Source: Alnus glutinosa
Taxonomy: Eukaryota; Streptophyta; Magnoliopsida; Fagales; Betulaceae
Length of the DNA stretch: 64,000 nt
Direction of reading: 5' to 3'
Assembly: GCF_958979055.1 (NCBI RefSeq)
Contig: NC_084887.1
Location: 27,581,544-27,645,543, forward strand
How positions within the stretch are numbered: the stretch's first letter is position 1; each line of letters starts with the position of its first letter. Below, piece by piece: positions 1-12,017 of the stretch. Below the pieces are notes generated by a model that was given only the letters and a program-made list of their open reading frames with translations, did not search any database and had not been told where the DNA came from. The position numbers and the translations under genes are program-made.

Positions 1-288
1 CTCGATCTCTAGAATATGTTTGCCTCTTTACAAACGAAAAGTGCTGCAAGTCATGTGGTGGTGTTCAATTAAGGGGAATTTTGGCAAACTATTCAAGACA
101 AATTTTGTCCTTTTTTCTATTCATAATCCAGGGTACTACGCCGACCGGGTAGATAAGAAACCCACGTAAAGAAGGCAGTTTATAAAAATATTCATGGCTG
201 GGTGTTAAGTTTCACGTAGATTATTTACTAGGTGAAACTGAACTTTATAAATGATTTTGTAGAAGCTCCAAATTGATTAATTCTTTTG

Positions 289-548
289 GGTTAAATACAC
301 TTAAGCCCCCCAAACTATCAACTATTTAAAAAAGAAAAAGAAAAAAAAGCAATGCGACATGTGTGACACTTCGATACATCAAATTACTATTTTGTGGCAA
401 TTAGCCATTTTTCTGTAATTCTTCCAAAAATACCCATATTTTCTTCTTTCTTTTTTTTTTTTTTTAAAAAAAAAACTATAATCAAAAATCAAAATTTTAT
501 GCAAATTCTTTCTATACTACTCGAACCTTATTCTATGTACTTTAGTAC

Positions 549-613
<65 letters not shown>

Positions 614-763
614 ATTTTATTTTATTAAAGAAAATAGAGGTAATTTTGGAAGAATGACATAAAAGTGACTTAATTGCAACAAAATTGTAGTTTGACCCTG
701 CCAGTTCATGGGACATTTTTATGAAAATGGCAGTTAATTTAGAAAACTTAAGTGTATTTAACC
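289..763. mobile_element. MITE with terminal inverted repeats
   Basis: The left end GGTTAAATACACTTAAG is matched in reverse complement at the right end (744-763). Further inside, the segments around 415-435 (attcttccaaaaatac) and 640-655 (ttttggaagaat) also pair. The TA microsatellite at 551-607 lies inside the element. Flanking bases do not give a clean target-site duplication, so the family is uncertain (long-TIR, possibly Mutator-like). Confidence 0.6.
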
Positions 764-825
764 AAATTTTTTTGAAGTGACAGCATAAATCCGACTAGCC
801 CTTTTCTTGAATCATTATACAGTGT

Positions 826-886
<61 letters not shown>

Positions 887-1339
887 CTGAAAGAGTTATG
901 GAAGGAGCTGATTTAAAAACTACAAATTTGTGTATGACTTAAAGGTGTACTACATGCTTCTTAGTTACTCTTTTTACATTTTGTTTTGGACATTAATTGA
1001 AGCTTTGGGTTCAAGCAATGCTTTCGGCTTGTCCAAGCTAACTCATCACCAAACTTGCGTTAAATTAGTCGAGTAAGATTGGGTTGTTATAAATCACAGT
1101 ATTTCAGTAGGTGATCTAGCTCATTGAGTCCTTAACAAGATTAATTACTTTAAACAAATTGTGCTACCAACTCGCATAATCATTGTTTAGTTTAATTAGT
1201 CTTTGAGGCTAATATATATATGTTGAAGAGATCCAGTTTATCAACTGAGGCCCACGTGGGCATTCATTCCTTTGGTTACAAGAAGTCGGGTGTCGTTTGT
1301 CAAAGCAATGCTTCAGACATTACTCCTATATATAAACCT

Positions 1340-1580
1340 GAAATGACTTAGGAAAAAGCGCTAGCCTCCAAAAGGACCAATCAATCTAATGCTTCTTTAG
1401 AATCTCTTATAAGCATTATTTCACTTAGTAACTAAGCAATGTGAAACTTATCACCCGTGCGCTATCATCCCAAAAGGACTAGTCAATTTGATGCTTCCTT
1501 AGAATCTCTTATAAAGTCCAATTTCACATTACTTAGCAACTCATCTCTTCCCAATATAGAATCGGGGCGGTATAAACCAC
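1340..1580 (+). repeat. Fragment of dispersed repeat ('aaaagcgctag' family)
   Basis: Contains the words gcgctagc, ccaaaaggac(t/c)a, ttagaatctcttata and acttagtaactaagcaatgtg, which recur in the same order at 50595-50825, 50895-51118 and (reverse orientation) 8270-8465 plus 8658-8690. It appears here as two partly nested pieces. A related piece in reverse orientation lies near 165-285. The family has no coding capacity that I can see; it could be a SINE, TRIM or other short non-autonomous repeat. Confidence 0.5.
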
Positions 1581-4500
1581 CTCTAAATTGTGGGTGTTTG
1601 GGAGTATTACTCTAGATATTCTAGTGGAGTACTCCACCGCGCGCCGGGAGGAATTATAGACAAATCGCTAAAAAATCGAGTGAAACAACAAATTTCAGTT
1701 CAATTGAAATACTGTTTTAATTCCGCTGTAGGTGCAGACTATTTTTCTAACACAATTATCTCACCTAGAATAATATAAGCCCAAGAATGGATTCATTTTT
1801 TTCATAGGCTATAGGTCCCCCTATGCATTCAACCTAGCTACTGTAACACAAAGGTGTGGAGTAGGGAAGCAAGGGGGTACTAATCATCACAAGGCACAAG
1901 TTGATAGCATTATTTTCACACTTTCTGTAAGAACATCATTCGCCCTGTGTACTTATCACAGAAGGGATTGAAGATGTGGTGGCATAGAAAGCTCCAAAAA
2001 GGATGACAAGATCAAATCTGTTTATCGAAGTGCTTCTCCGAATCCTCGATCTTTGAAGTGAGAAACAAAACAAGATCAGTTTGGTTCCGTTTTTAAGTAG
2101 AATAGTGAGGGAGGACATTTCAATAGTAATGAGAAAGAATGACAACAGCAACCTTAATCAATGGCTAGTTCGATCGGTCGCACTCGTTGCGTTTTGCTCA
2201 AGGACAGGTCATATTCGGGCCATTTGGTCGACAGATTGGCATTCCTGTCTTGGCCTGGAAAAGCTGATACACTGAAAGTTTAGTTTCATTAAAATGCTGA
2301 ATCACAAGTGTGAGGATAACAACTACAAATTAACAAACAGAAGGAAAAAATTGAGAAACAGAAATAACGTAGAAGAGTCATTGACATATCATTTTCAAGG
2401 TAGAAGAAAGAAAAAAAGAAATCGAATTTAGTCCTTACATTTTCATGTAATTTTGATTTAGTCTTTTGGTTTTTAATTTTCATGATTAGGTCCTTTGATT
2501 TTCTTATTGTTTCAAATAGGTCCATCCGTCAACTTACCACTCATTTAGTTAACGTGTATGCCGCGTTAGACCAAACAATTAATGCTATTGGGACTCTTAT
2601 TTGACATGTTATGTACCAATTATATGTGTCACGTGACACATTTACTTTAAAGTATAAATATAACCTAAATAATTTTTTTTAGAGAGAGAGAGAGGTGGTC
2701 GGCCACCCCGAATAATGAATGAGTTGTCTCTCACCAAATGAGGGATGGCGGCCCCTCTTTTATGAGGGGCAACGTCCCCTCATATAGGGTGGCTGCCCTT
2801 CACAAAGAGGGGTTGTGAGGGGAGGCTACCCTTCCTAGGGAAGGGATGCCGCTCATAAAGAGGGACAACCACCTCTCCGTGTGAGGACATTGCCCCATAA
2901 AGGAGAGGAGTTGCCACCAATCATCTTTTCAAATATCAGTTATCCAAATGAGTTTTTAGATAAAACTTTATTGCTACTAAAAAGAGAGAGATGTAATCCA
3001 ACAACGAACAAACTTTTCAAAATAATTCACAAAACTCTTTTAAAAAAACAAAACACCATTACAAAAATAAAACATAAAAACAGTTTTTAAATAACTTTTT
3101 ATACCATGTCTCAAAACACATGTTCATTTTTCTTAAGTGTGGAGGTTGCCTTGTTACATGTAAGATTTTTTTTTTAATATTTTTTTAAAAAAGTGGAGGC
3201 TACAGTGGCGACCCGTAGTGGCCACCAAAATCGTTTGGCAACCTCCTAATGGCCACCAAAACCATCTGTTGGCTCCATGGTAGCTACTAATATATCTGTG
3301 TAGCGACCACTATATTGGTTGTTGATCTGTCTAGCAGACCACCCATAGAGACTAGCTCCAGCCTCCGATAGGGCTTTCTTTTTCTTTTCTTTTCTTTTTT
3401 CTTTTTTTTTTAAATATATATATATTTCTTTTTTTCAAAAAATAGTTATGAGTTTTTGGTTTTTCATAAACACTCTTAAAAACTTTACCAAACATATTTT
3501 CATATTTGACCCCTAAAACACTTTTCAATTTTCACATTTTTGAAGACCCCCATAACACTCAAAATTTTACTAAACAGACCCATAATTTTGGAAAATTTAA
3601 ACTCTTTATTTTAAATAATTAACTCAATTTCGAAATTCACCAACATGGATATTGAAACGGTAACATGAGTAATATATGGTATAAAGGTTTAAGAAGGTGG
3701 AGTGGTTTCTGCAATATTTTCTTATTTTGCTTCCCTCAAGACATTCTGCAATTTGTAGATAGAAGTAAAGCTCTTGCTCTGGTACCCTTTACTTTTACTA
3801 TTACTTTTGGGGTCCATCCCACCTCTCTTATTCAAAGGATTTGAAGTTGTGCGCCACATGTCCATGTCGACCTACAAATATTGTCGCTTCTATTGGCAAC
3901 ATACAAAAGCATATCAATTTTTTTTTTTTTTTTTTTTTTTTATTTGCTTTTTCCATGTAAATTATTTCCTAAGAAATGCTTTTTCTTTTGCCCAATTTCA
4001 CGGGCACGGGTTGTGTAGGTTAGGACTACAAAACGAGTTATAGACTACCAGATAAAGACTTCACTGAGTATGACAAATCAACCACCGACAGCCAGAAGAT
4101 TCTTTGATTGTTAAGACTGAAATTGAGGCTCTGTTTAGTTGTTAATGTGTTTTGTGAGTGCTTTTTTTTTTTTTTTTGGTTTTTGATTTGAAAGCTTTTT
4201 AACAGGTGACTGAAAATAACATTTTAGAGGAAAAATAAAAATGATATGGCTTCTCCTTTCTACTTTCTTCTTGGTTTCTACTGTTGTACTGCATCAAATT
4301 TGATGACAAGAAGAAACTCCTTATCTAAGGACTAGGGCCCATTTGTGTTACTCAGTTCTGGGCCGTGTCGCAGGGCTACCATAATAACAGCTATCCGTCT
4401 GACTAGAACTGAATTCAATTTTATATAACATATATATGTAGATTTCATATATTTACTGCAAATCAAAAGCATATGCATATATAATTAAAAAAGAAAAAAG

Positions 4501-5563
4501 AAAAAAAAAAAAAGCATACGCATATATAATTAATTAGATAGTTCCACCAAACCACGTAGCTTCCCCAACTCAGTCAACCCAACCAGAATCAGATTCACAA
4601 TATAAATTTTCAACAGCTTATATTTGTCTGAACCAAGATTGGAACCAAAAAATTTTACCATAGAAACCAGACAAAAGCTTAAATTTGCGCCTTGTTGGTC
4701 TCTTCTATGAGAATTCATGTGCAGGAAAATCTGAAAATGCAGGGGGTCATTGACAGAAGTGGTCTTTGAATTAAATGTGAAAGAGCTGCAAATGTTCTTG
4801 AGAATGGACTTTAGGAATACTCTGCTCTTTCAACATGTGAGATGAAGCTTTTTAACTTTCTTAAAAATGTTGTCAGCACAAGTTCAGTCAACCAATAATC
4901 CAACCAAACTCCAAGAAAACTACATGAAGAACTGGACCATTACCAATATAACCATCAAACATCTACAGAATAACAAAATCAAATTCGCATGAAGAGCGAC
5001 AATGTAATAGATGATAAATCCCAAAAAAGAAAATCTTAGAGAAGATAATCAAGTCATCATATAAAGAAAGCAGGCACCGATGGAAGATCATGAACATCAA
5101 ACATAAAGGTCATAAGAACAAAATTCAAAAGAACACGCTTATAGGTAAATCTTTTACAGTAGCACAGAGTCAAAATTGCAAAAAGCTCATTCAGTCAATT
5201 GATATTTCAAAGAACCTAATTGAGACTTCGGATACATAATATAAATGAACCCAGCACATTAGCTTTCCTAGGTCATTAAGGAAAATTGGATTTATTTGAT
5301 CACATCAATAATCAATCTTTCGCTAAGCACTTGAGTTGTCATAGTAAGCATAATATTTAACCCAGAAAACAAATACTAGAAAGAGAAAAACATTGGTAAA
5401 ATCATGTACCATAAGTTTTATTAACCACTACAGGTTATCATGCCCCAGCAGTAAACAATTTTGGATTTAAAGGGAAAGAAAATATGCATACCAAAATTTC
5501 TTGAAGAAATACGATACTACATCAACCTCACATGATACAATAAGAAATACAGCCCAACAAATC

Positions 5564-7531
5564 CTAAGCAGCCACATTAGCTATTGAAACATCTTTTCTA
5601 GACTCATTGGAACAGAAGAGATTCAAGACATCAGCATGGTTACGAATGTAACTCGGGCATTTGGGAAGGAAATTTTGAGCTTCTACATGCCTTCCAGCCT
5701 TGAAGAGGGCCTCAAACATTCGGAGGAACACGGATGTTGCCGGAAACCCCTTCGAAGACATTTCTTTCATAAAGATAATAGCATCATCAGCCGTTCCAGA
5801 CTTCGATAAATACTTAATAAATGGGTCCACATAAGGTGGGAACCCTTGATCTTTCATCAAACCCAAAAGATTTAAAGCATCTTTAAACCCACCCTGAACC
5901 AATAACTTACTTGTCAATTCTTTGTATGTAGTATGCCAAGGCTTTAACTGTTTTACTTTGACCAGATCAACAAGAAGCACGCATGCATATATAGCCCTGT
6001 TCTTTCGGCAATAAGCGTTCACCAAAATGTGAAATGCATGGCCTGCAGAAGAGACTCCCTCTTTTTCAACCATCTTTTGGAAATAATCAGAAGCCTTGTC
6101 ATGATCCCCAGCTATGCAATGCCCCTCTATCAAAGAAACCCATGTCCTGTGATCTAGATTTGAGCCGCAATTTTCCAAATTCTCCAAAAGTTCACTTGCC
6201 TCTTCCTTTCTACCAGTACTACAAAGCTTGAACACAGTTTTACTCTGCAATTGACCGCCAATCACAAATCCAACTTCCTCCATTGCTTTCAAAACCTTAT
6301 TGCACTCTCCGAACCTACCAACGCTGGTCAAAGACTTGAGAACTGCATCAAGCACAGAATTTGTTAACACATTCCCACTCTCATTAAAAATCCTCACAAC
6401 CCTCGAAAACAGCTGCATATCCAATTGTTTACCGGATGCTACTTTCCTCAATAGAAAGGTACAATAATGCACCGAAGGCTTATTTGCACCAGCCATGGCA
6501 AACTCATACAAATCCACAGCATCCTTAATCATTTTCCTATTACAAAACCGGCCCAAAACCTTAACAAACGTCCCCTCTTCCATTTGAAAACCATTGCTTC
6601 TCATCTCATCAACAACTTTCCAAAACCTATCGATACAATCTTCCCGCCCCAACACCCTGGCCATAGCATTATAAGTCCACTCATCGTGCCTAAACAACCC
6701 ACTCTCGTCCACCCACCTGAAGAAAATCAACGCTCTTGCCGACTCAACGCCAACACTTTCCAATACCATCTTAACTATATCACTCGAGTATGCAACACCC
6801 AATTCCTGTAACCGCCTCTCAACATCATCACCCCAAACCTCACTCCTAATAATCTTACACACCCTTGAACAAACCTTCTCCACCGAATTATCTACCGATC
6901 CCGATGCATACGCACCCTTCAATTTCTCGACATCACTATCCAATCCATCCTTTTCAAACTTTTCCAAGACCTTATTTTGCACGCCCTTCGAAATCCCATA
7001 CCCTTTTTTCTTCATAGCCTCAACCAAATCCCAAAACTCCTTCACAAACCCATTAACACCCAGGATCCCCAGCATCAAATTATACGATTTGGAGCTCAAT
7101 CTCTCACTATCACTCTCCAGAATCCAATCGAAAAACCTCTTCGCGACATCGGGGCTCGACTCGATCTTCCTTAAAACCTTCAATACAAATTCATGATTAA
7201 CCACAACATTACTCAGCTCCAACTCTTCCCTAATATCATCCACACCCTTAGGCTTTGCAAAAATATCGGCTATGATCATGTGATCTGAGTCACTCTCTTC
7301 AAGGGCTGGTTCAGACGAGAAACAACGAGAAATAGGTTTCACATGATTTGTGAATTGCGAATACAAAATGGGTTGTGAAGCTGTGCAGTGGAAGAGTGAG
7401 ATGAGAGAGTGAAGTGGTGGGAGATTGGGGTTGGAGAGTACCTGGAAATGCGAGGAGTGCGTGGAAATGTGGAGCTGAGAGCGGAGAAGGTGGTTGGGTC
7501 GGAGGAGAAGCAAGCGCCATTGGTGTCTCAT
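5564..7531 (-). CDS. Mitochondrial-type PPR protein (At3g02490/At5g15980 type)
   Basis: Single-exon gene for a 655-aa P-class pentatricopeptide repeat protein. PPR proteins bind organellar RNA and act in its processing, stability or translation; the exact target is unknown. I chose the Met at 7531 (MRHQWRLLLLRP...): the frame stays open upstream to 7690, but that extension is mostly a GA microsatellite read as Ser-Leu repeats. From 7531 the N-terminus is rich in Arg, Ser, His and Leu with few acids, as in a mitochondrial presequence. Helical repeats run from about residue 120 to 640, with typical phrases such as WTYNAMARVLGRE, TWVSLIEGHCIAGDHDKA and HILVNAYCRKNRA. I recall the same family beside KIN-type and SAMDC genes in Arabidopsis, which supports orthology. 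The reading frame is intact. Confidence 0.9.
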   Translation of the reverse strand: MRHQWRLLLLRPNHLLRSQLHISTHSSHFQVLSNPNLPPLHSLISLFHCTASQPILYSQFTNHVKPISRCFSSEPALEESDSDHMIIADIFAKPKGVDDIREELELSNVVVNHEFVLKVLRKIESSPDVAKRFFDWILESDSERLSSKSYNLMLGILGVNGFVKEFWDLVEAMKKKGYGISKGVQNKVLEKFEKDGLDSDVEKLKGAYASGSVDNSVEKVCSRVCKIIRSEVWGDDVERRLQELGVAYSSDIVKMVLESVGVESARALIFFRWVDESGLFRHDEWTYNAMARVLGREDCIDRFWKVVDEMRSNGFQMEEGTFVKVLGRFCNRKMIKDAVDLYEFAMAGANKPSVHYCTFLLRKVASGKQLDMQLFSRVVRIFNESGNVLTNSVLDAVLKSLTSVGRFGECNKVLKAMEEVGFVIGGQLQSKTVFKLCSTGRKEEASELLENLENCGSNLDHRTWVSLIEGHCIAGDHDKASDYFQKMVEKEGVSSAGHAFHILVNAYCRKNRAIYACVLLVDLVKVKQLKPWHTTYKELTSKLLVQGGFKDALNLLGLMKDQGFPPYVDPFIKYLSKSGTADDAIIFMKEMSSKGFPATSVFLRMFEALFKAGRHVEAQNFLPKCPSYIRNHADVLNLFCSNESRKDVSIANVAA

Positions 7532-7559
7532 AGTTTTAGGGTTACAGAGGATTTTGTGT

Positions 7560-7563
<4 letters not shown>

Positions 7564-7595
<32 letters not shown>
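7564..7595. repeat. GA microsatellite in PPR leader
   Basis: About 16 GA units, just upstream of the chosen PPR start codon on the minus strand (CT repeats in the transcript). CT-rich 5' leaders are common in plant genes. The repeat keeps the upstream frame open and so creates a false N-terminal extension. Confidence 0.85.
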
Positions 7596-7598
<3 letters not shown>

Positions 7599-7804
7599 GG
7601 GTTTAAGAGGGGATTGGGGTTTGGGCGTTTGAGTGTGGAGAGGTGAAGATCGAGCACAGTCGCATGTGTGCAATGTGCTACCCTTTCCAATCATATTAAG
7701 CCACGTAAGCAATAACAGTTCGAGAATCCAATCTCTGATGGAGCATACGTACGGTCAGTGATAAATCGCGAATGCAACCCATCTCCCCTATGCATTTGGA
7801 TTCC

Positions 7805-7970
7805 GAGTAATGATATACATCCCATTTTCCTCCCAAATTGATGTGGCTCTTAAAATTATCATTGAATCAAAATTTAATAGTGATATATTAAAAATTCAAT
7901 GGTGATTTTAAGAACCACTTCAATTTTGGGGGACAAAAAAAGGACAAGAGGATAATGTGTAGCATTACTC
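7805..7970. mobile_element. MITE, 'GAGTAATGCTA' family
   Basis: Short element with ends GAGTAATGATA and (reverse complement of right end) GAGTAATGCTACACAT. The inner halves pair around gatgtggctcttaaaattatca and tgattttaagaaccacttcaa. The same family recurs at 8776-8960, 18342-18529 and 22657-22827. Possible degenerate 9-bp target duplication ttggattcc / tttagatcc. Confidence 0.65.
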
Positions 7971-7974
7971 TTTA

Positions 7975-8137
7975 GATCCCCTCCTGTCCAAGTGAACCGG
8001 AAAGGAGCCACTTAGGCTAAATAAAAGAGTAAAATTGTTAAAAAATATATATATAAAATGACAATTTTATCCATTTGTTTCTATGAATCGGCTCCTCTCC
8101 GATTCATTTGAACCGGAGAGAATCATTGTCCCTCCTC
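7975..8137. mobile_element. Inverted-repeat element with 'gaaccggagag' ends
   Basis: The left arm gtgaaccggaaaggagcc and the right arm ggctcctctccgattcatttgaaccggagag are inverted relatives. A related element with the same gaaccggagagaatcc end lies at 42809-42948. It has no coding capacity. Confidence 0.5.
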
Positions 8138-8269
8138 TCGTTCAGCATCGTTTTTAATTATTTGTTAGAAAATTCAAACAGATAATTATGAGAAACCACT
8201 TATAAGACTTACTTAACCAAATAAGTGGTTAGACAATTCAATTTTTATTTGATCAGGTAGGTCTTATAA

Positions 8270-8690
8270 GTTGTAACACTTCGATCTCATATTGGAAAGA
8301 AATAAATAGCTCACATAGAGTGAGTGGTTTATAAAGATACTCATAGGTTTTAAGTACTTAACTCTCACATTGCCTATGTACTAGATAAAATTAGGCTTTA
8401 TAAGAGATTGTAGGAAAACTTTAAATTGATTATTTCTTTTGGAGTGAAAGCGCAGATATAGCGCTCAGGGGGGAGCCAGCTTTTAGGTTTTGGGGGGGGC
8501 AAATTGAAAAAAAATAATTTGGGGGGCCAAAACTATAAATTTTTTTAAAAAATAGGGGTAAAAATTAAATTTATTTTTTATTTTTTTAGGTTTTTTTTAA
8601 TTTTTTTGGGGGGGGAGACCTTTGGCCCTCCCAAGCCAAAGTGTGGCTCCACCCCTGTAGCTAGCGTTTTTCTTTGAGTCGTTACATAGT
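8270..8690 (-). repeat. Dispersed repeat copy, split by a MITE
   Basis: Reverse-oriented copy of the repeat also seen at 50595-51118. In this copy the end of the repeat is interrupted by the element at 8466-8657: repeat sequence (aagcgcagatatagc) stops before it and resumes after it (tagctagcgtttttctttgagtcgttac). Confidence 0.55.
8466..8657. mobile_element. hAT-like MITE with CAGGGG termini
   Basis: About 192 bp, starting CAGGGGGGAGCCAGC and ending GTGGCTCCACCCCTG, so the termini form an inverted repeat of 14 bp or so with small mismatches. The flanks tagcgct and tagctagcg look like a damaged 8-bp target duplication, as hAT elements make. A piece of a similar element (ggggagccaaattgaag...) lies at 13379-13440. 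Confidence 0.65.
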
Positions 8691-8775
8691 GATCATTCAC
8701 AATTACCAGTTAAAATTCTTTCAAATTCGGATAAATAATTGTAGACGATCATAATCATTTAGTCTATTAGGTAAA

Positions 8776-8960
8776 GAGTAATGCTATATAATATATACCA
8801 TATTTTTATCCTATTTTTATCATCTCAAAGTTTAAAGTTAAAGTGGCTTTTAAAATTACTATTGGGTCAAAATCCAATAGTGATCCATCCCAAATTCAAT
8901 GATGATTTTAAAATTCACATCAACTTTGAGAGAATAAAAAGATCATATGTAGCATTACTC
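8776..8960. mobile_element. MITE, 'GAGTAATGCTA' family, with flanking duplication
   Basis: Ends GAGTAATGCTATAT and, in reverse complement, GAGTAATGCTACATAT. Flanks ttaggtaaa (8767-8775) and gtaggtaaa (8961-8969) agree at 8 of 9 positions and are the likely target-site duplication. Internal halves pair around the Ser-less, non-coding segment atccaatagtgatcc / ggtgattttaaaattcac. Confidence 0.7.
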
Positions 8961-9793
8961 GTAGGTAAAAACCACGGGCAACAATTTGGATTGATGTGTC
9001 AAGTTGATGTTATGTTTAGTTATAGGTATATAAATTATAGTGGTTAATCTAAAGTCAATTCATTTAATTAAACGAGTCAAATTCTCAATTTTGACATGAC
9101 CTGTTTATTACAACACAACATGGACACACAGAATCCGTTTAATAAACATATTGTGTCACATTGAACAGAACACGACCCATTCCAACTCATTTGGCCCTGT
9201 TTTATATAAATGGTTTAAATTGACCTGAATAGTTGGTAGACCCGCTTAACGCAATTTCATACCTTATAAGCATAAATTATATAAATTATGCACATTCACA
9301 ACTAGATTCATGACAGTCGATTTAATAATCGATATCCAATTATTCAATAATTATGACCTAACTTCTAAACACAATATCCAATCAAAATTATATAACATTA
9401 CAATAAAGTTCATCTACACGAACAAACAGATAGTAATGAATAAAATAAGATTACATTTCAATAAATAACACGAGAAAAGCATCATCATTAAGCATAAGCA
9501 TTAATTATTATCAAAATGAGATGTATTTAGAAAAATTATATTGATTATGCTGGTTAATTGGGTTGACCTGTCTATTAATTGTGTCTAATCGGGCCAAGCC
9601 GGTTTCATTATAATCTTATTACATTAAATCTTAACCCACCAATTTTGTGTTATGTTCGTATTGAATTTGTAAATCAGCCTACTAAAAGTAGTTTGAGATC
9701 CGTATACAAGTCCTTTTTTTAAAAATTTAAATATATTGCTTTGAAATGATATAATTACTAATCAAATGATAAAAAGAGTAAGATCGTTTAAGA

Positions 9794-9828
<35 letters not shown>

Positions 9829-9907
9829 GAAACCTCCTTGTGCAAATCCAATCAATCATAAACTATTAACATTCATTCTTCCATGGGATCTCCTACAATA
9901 TTCGTAA

Positions 9908-10440
9908 GGGATAATTGCATCATTGGTCTCTGGAGTTAGCTTAAATTACAAATCACTCCCTATGGTACAAAAAGTTTATGGAGGATTCATGTTGTAAACT
10001 ACAATTACGAATCACTCTCTGAACCAGTTTTTCGTCCACCAAATTAATAGATTCCGTTAGTTTGTCACGTCATACCCAATAAGAAATCGACACATGTCCA
10101 TTACAATAAAAATATATGAATAAATAAAACTTAAAAAAATATATTTATTTTTTTTAAAAAAAAAAAAAAGAAAATAGCAAAGGGGTGGCTACTAGGGGTG
10201 GCTTGACCACGTCTGGGGGTGACGCACAACCTCCTCTAGGCCTGGGGTAGCCACGTATCGATTTCCTATTAGGTATGACGTGGCAAACTAATGGAATATG
10301 TTAATTTGGTGAACAGAAAACGGGTTCAGAGAGTGATCCGTAATTATAGTTTACTACAAGGACCCTCCATGAACTTTTTGTACCACATGGAGTAATTTGT
10401 AATTTAAGCTAACCCCAAAGACCATTAGTGAAATTATCCT
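9908..10440. mobile_element. Mutator-like MITE with ~185-bp terminal inverted repeats
   Basis: Left arm GGGATAATTGCATCATTGGTC... pairs over about 185 bp with the right arm (reverse complement AGGATAATTTCACTAATGGTC...), including shared words such as ggtacaaaaagtt(t/c)atggagg and gatcactctctgaaccc. Flanks tattcgtaa (9899-9907) and tatttgtaa (10441-10449) match at 8 of 9 bases, a Mutator-type 9-bp duplication. The middle (10140-10250) is A-rich plus a short GC-rich stretch with no gene. Confidence 0.85.
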
Positions 10441-10449
10441 TATTTGTAA

Positions 10450-11175
10450 TGGAAGAAGACCCTGCAAAAGTAATCACCAATGAGTGAAGATGAATTGTTG
10501 TAGGGGTCATCAGGGTCAGCTCTTCCACTAGGCGGCTTAGGCAGCCGCCTAAGGCCCCCAAGTGGAAGAAGGCCTCTAAAAAATAGGTTTGTAAGAAAAA
10601 ATAAATAAATAAATAAAGCCTCTGTAACTTTCTTCACAAAAAAATTATATTTATATTTATATAAAAAATGCCCCGATTAAAATTATCGCCTAATATCATT
10701 AGTGTGATGTATTCAGATGGCTAAACTAGGACTATGCTTCCATTAATTAATGTTGTCTGCTCACAACATGGTTTCTTCATTGTTAAAATAGCCATATCCA
10801 TTAAGAGCAACTAGTGGAATATATATGCTTTGTACCGATCGAGATGTTTCTGCAATTTCATTAGAGCAAAGATGGGTTATGTATTGAGAATCAATTGGAG
10901 CCTAGCTTGGAGGTCACAAAATATAGTGCGCAAGTCCAAGGCAGGGAAAGTGCTCTATTTGCAACATTAGGATATATATATATAATGGATCGAGCATCCA
11001 AATTTAGCTGCTTGTGATCCAAAAGGTAGTCTCGTAGATTTGAATGGATGTTAATCATCTCTCTTTTCTATAAGATCCCACATGGAAGAATGGATGTTAA
11101 TAGTTTATGATTGATTGGATTTGCTCTTGGTGTACTTTTTGAGTTCTGAAGTAAAATGCAAACAGAAGGAAGTAC
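10450..11175. other. Intergenic, no gene seen
   Basis: Contains a short GC-rich palindrome around 10530-10556 (ctaggcggcttaggcagccgcctaag) probably belonging to a transposon remnant, then AT-rich unique-looking DNA. No coding or RNA gene recognised. Confidence 0.5.
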
Positions 11176-11493
11176 TCTTGGACAATGATCATTATATAAT
11201 TATCACCAAACCATAACCATTATTATTATATAGATTGCCACTAAACAAGCAAAGACAAAAACTATCTAAAACTCATAACAAAATTGTACGAATCAGATGA
11301 CAGCTACATAACGGAGCTCTCTTTGTTGTACTGAGACAAAACCAGTTAACACCTTCCTAAAACGAGCACCGAAGAAAAGAAAAACGCAATGTGAGAACTC
11401 GATCCTACGATCAGCTCTCTTTATCGAATGAAAAAACTAGTAACATGACTCAAGGTAATTAAGCTGGATCGAGATGGGTCCATGGAGCTTAAT

Positions 11494-11906
11494 TCATTTG
11501 TTCATTCCAACTGCATTCTTGACAGATTCAGCAGCTCCTTGTGTCTTGTCCTTCATCTGCTGACCAGCCTACACACAACACAACATGAAACATTTGAGAA
11601 ACCATGATGTTGTCATAAAAATTAATTAAAATCCTTTATTATGACAAAACCCACGACTCAATTCAATGTTTTCACCTGTTGGGATGATTCCTTGGCAGAT
11701 TGAGCAGCATTGCCAGCCTTGTCCATCATGCCGCTGGCCTTCTCCTGAGACAAACATACATATATAAACAAATAACACATCAATATCCATGCCATTTGCA
11801 TAATGTGAAGTGGAAATTGAACACACCCAGAGAAAGTTTAGCTGACCTGAGTTTGGCCCTTGGCCTCCCCAGCCTGGTAGCTCATGTTCTGAGAGTTGTC
11901 TGCCAT
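11494..11906 (-). CDS. KIN/LEA-like small stress protein, copy 1
   Basis: Three-exon gene for a 67-aa hydrophilic protein of the cold/ABA-induced KIN type (At3g02480, KIN1/KIN2-COR6.6 relatives). Exons 11906-11847, 11744-11676 and 11568-11494, each a whole number of codons, with GT-AG introns. The protein starts MADNSQNMSYQAGEAKGQT, continues with KASGMMDKAGNAAQSAKES and ends QGAAESVKNAVGMNK, rich in Ala, Lys, Gln and Gly with no Trp or Cys, as expected for this intrinsically disordered family, thought to protect cell structures in cold, drought and ABA response. It is the partner of the tandem copy at 17073-17480: the proteins are identical and I see one silent difference in the coding sequence. 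Fragments of the coding region are hidden in longer spurious frames. The gene is intact. Confidence 0.92.
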
Positions 11907-12017
11907 ATCCTCTTGCTTTCTTGGAAATTGGAACACACAAAGATGAACTGATATATATATGCTCACAAACTGAACTGAACTGTGGTGGTGGTGCATCTGT
12001 CCTAGCACTTGTTAGGA

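Larger units (their letters stand above)
1..5563. other. Intergenic region, repeat-rich, no gene found
   Basis: No open frame here looks like a real protein. The stretch is AT-rich with long T/A homopolymers and TA microsatellites at about 551-607 and 830-885. It holds an inverted-repeat element (289-763), a piece of a dispersed repeat (1340-1580), and a GC-richer section (2690-2900) full of short imperfect repeats of GAGGGG type. From 4740 to 5563 it may include the 3' untranslated part of the PPR gene on the minus strand, but I see no poly-A signal I would defend. Confidence 0.6.

Noticed and set aside
2650-2900. Regular GAGGGG-type short repeats that might suggest a CRISPR-like or satellite array
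   Set aside because: Spacing and sequence are irregular, and this is plant nuclear DNA; it looks like the interior of an old non-autonomous element.
6467-7174. Plus-strand open frames inside the first PPR gene
   Set aside because: Antisense shadows of a well-supported single-exon PPR gene.
11626-11940. 104-codon minus-strand open frame over KIN copy 1
   Set aside because: It reads through introns in another frame; the three-exon KIN model explains the sequence with correct splice sites and a family-typical protein.
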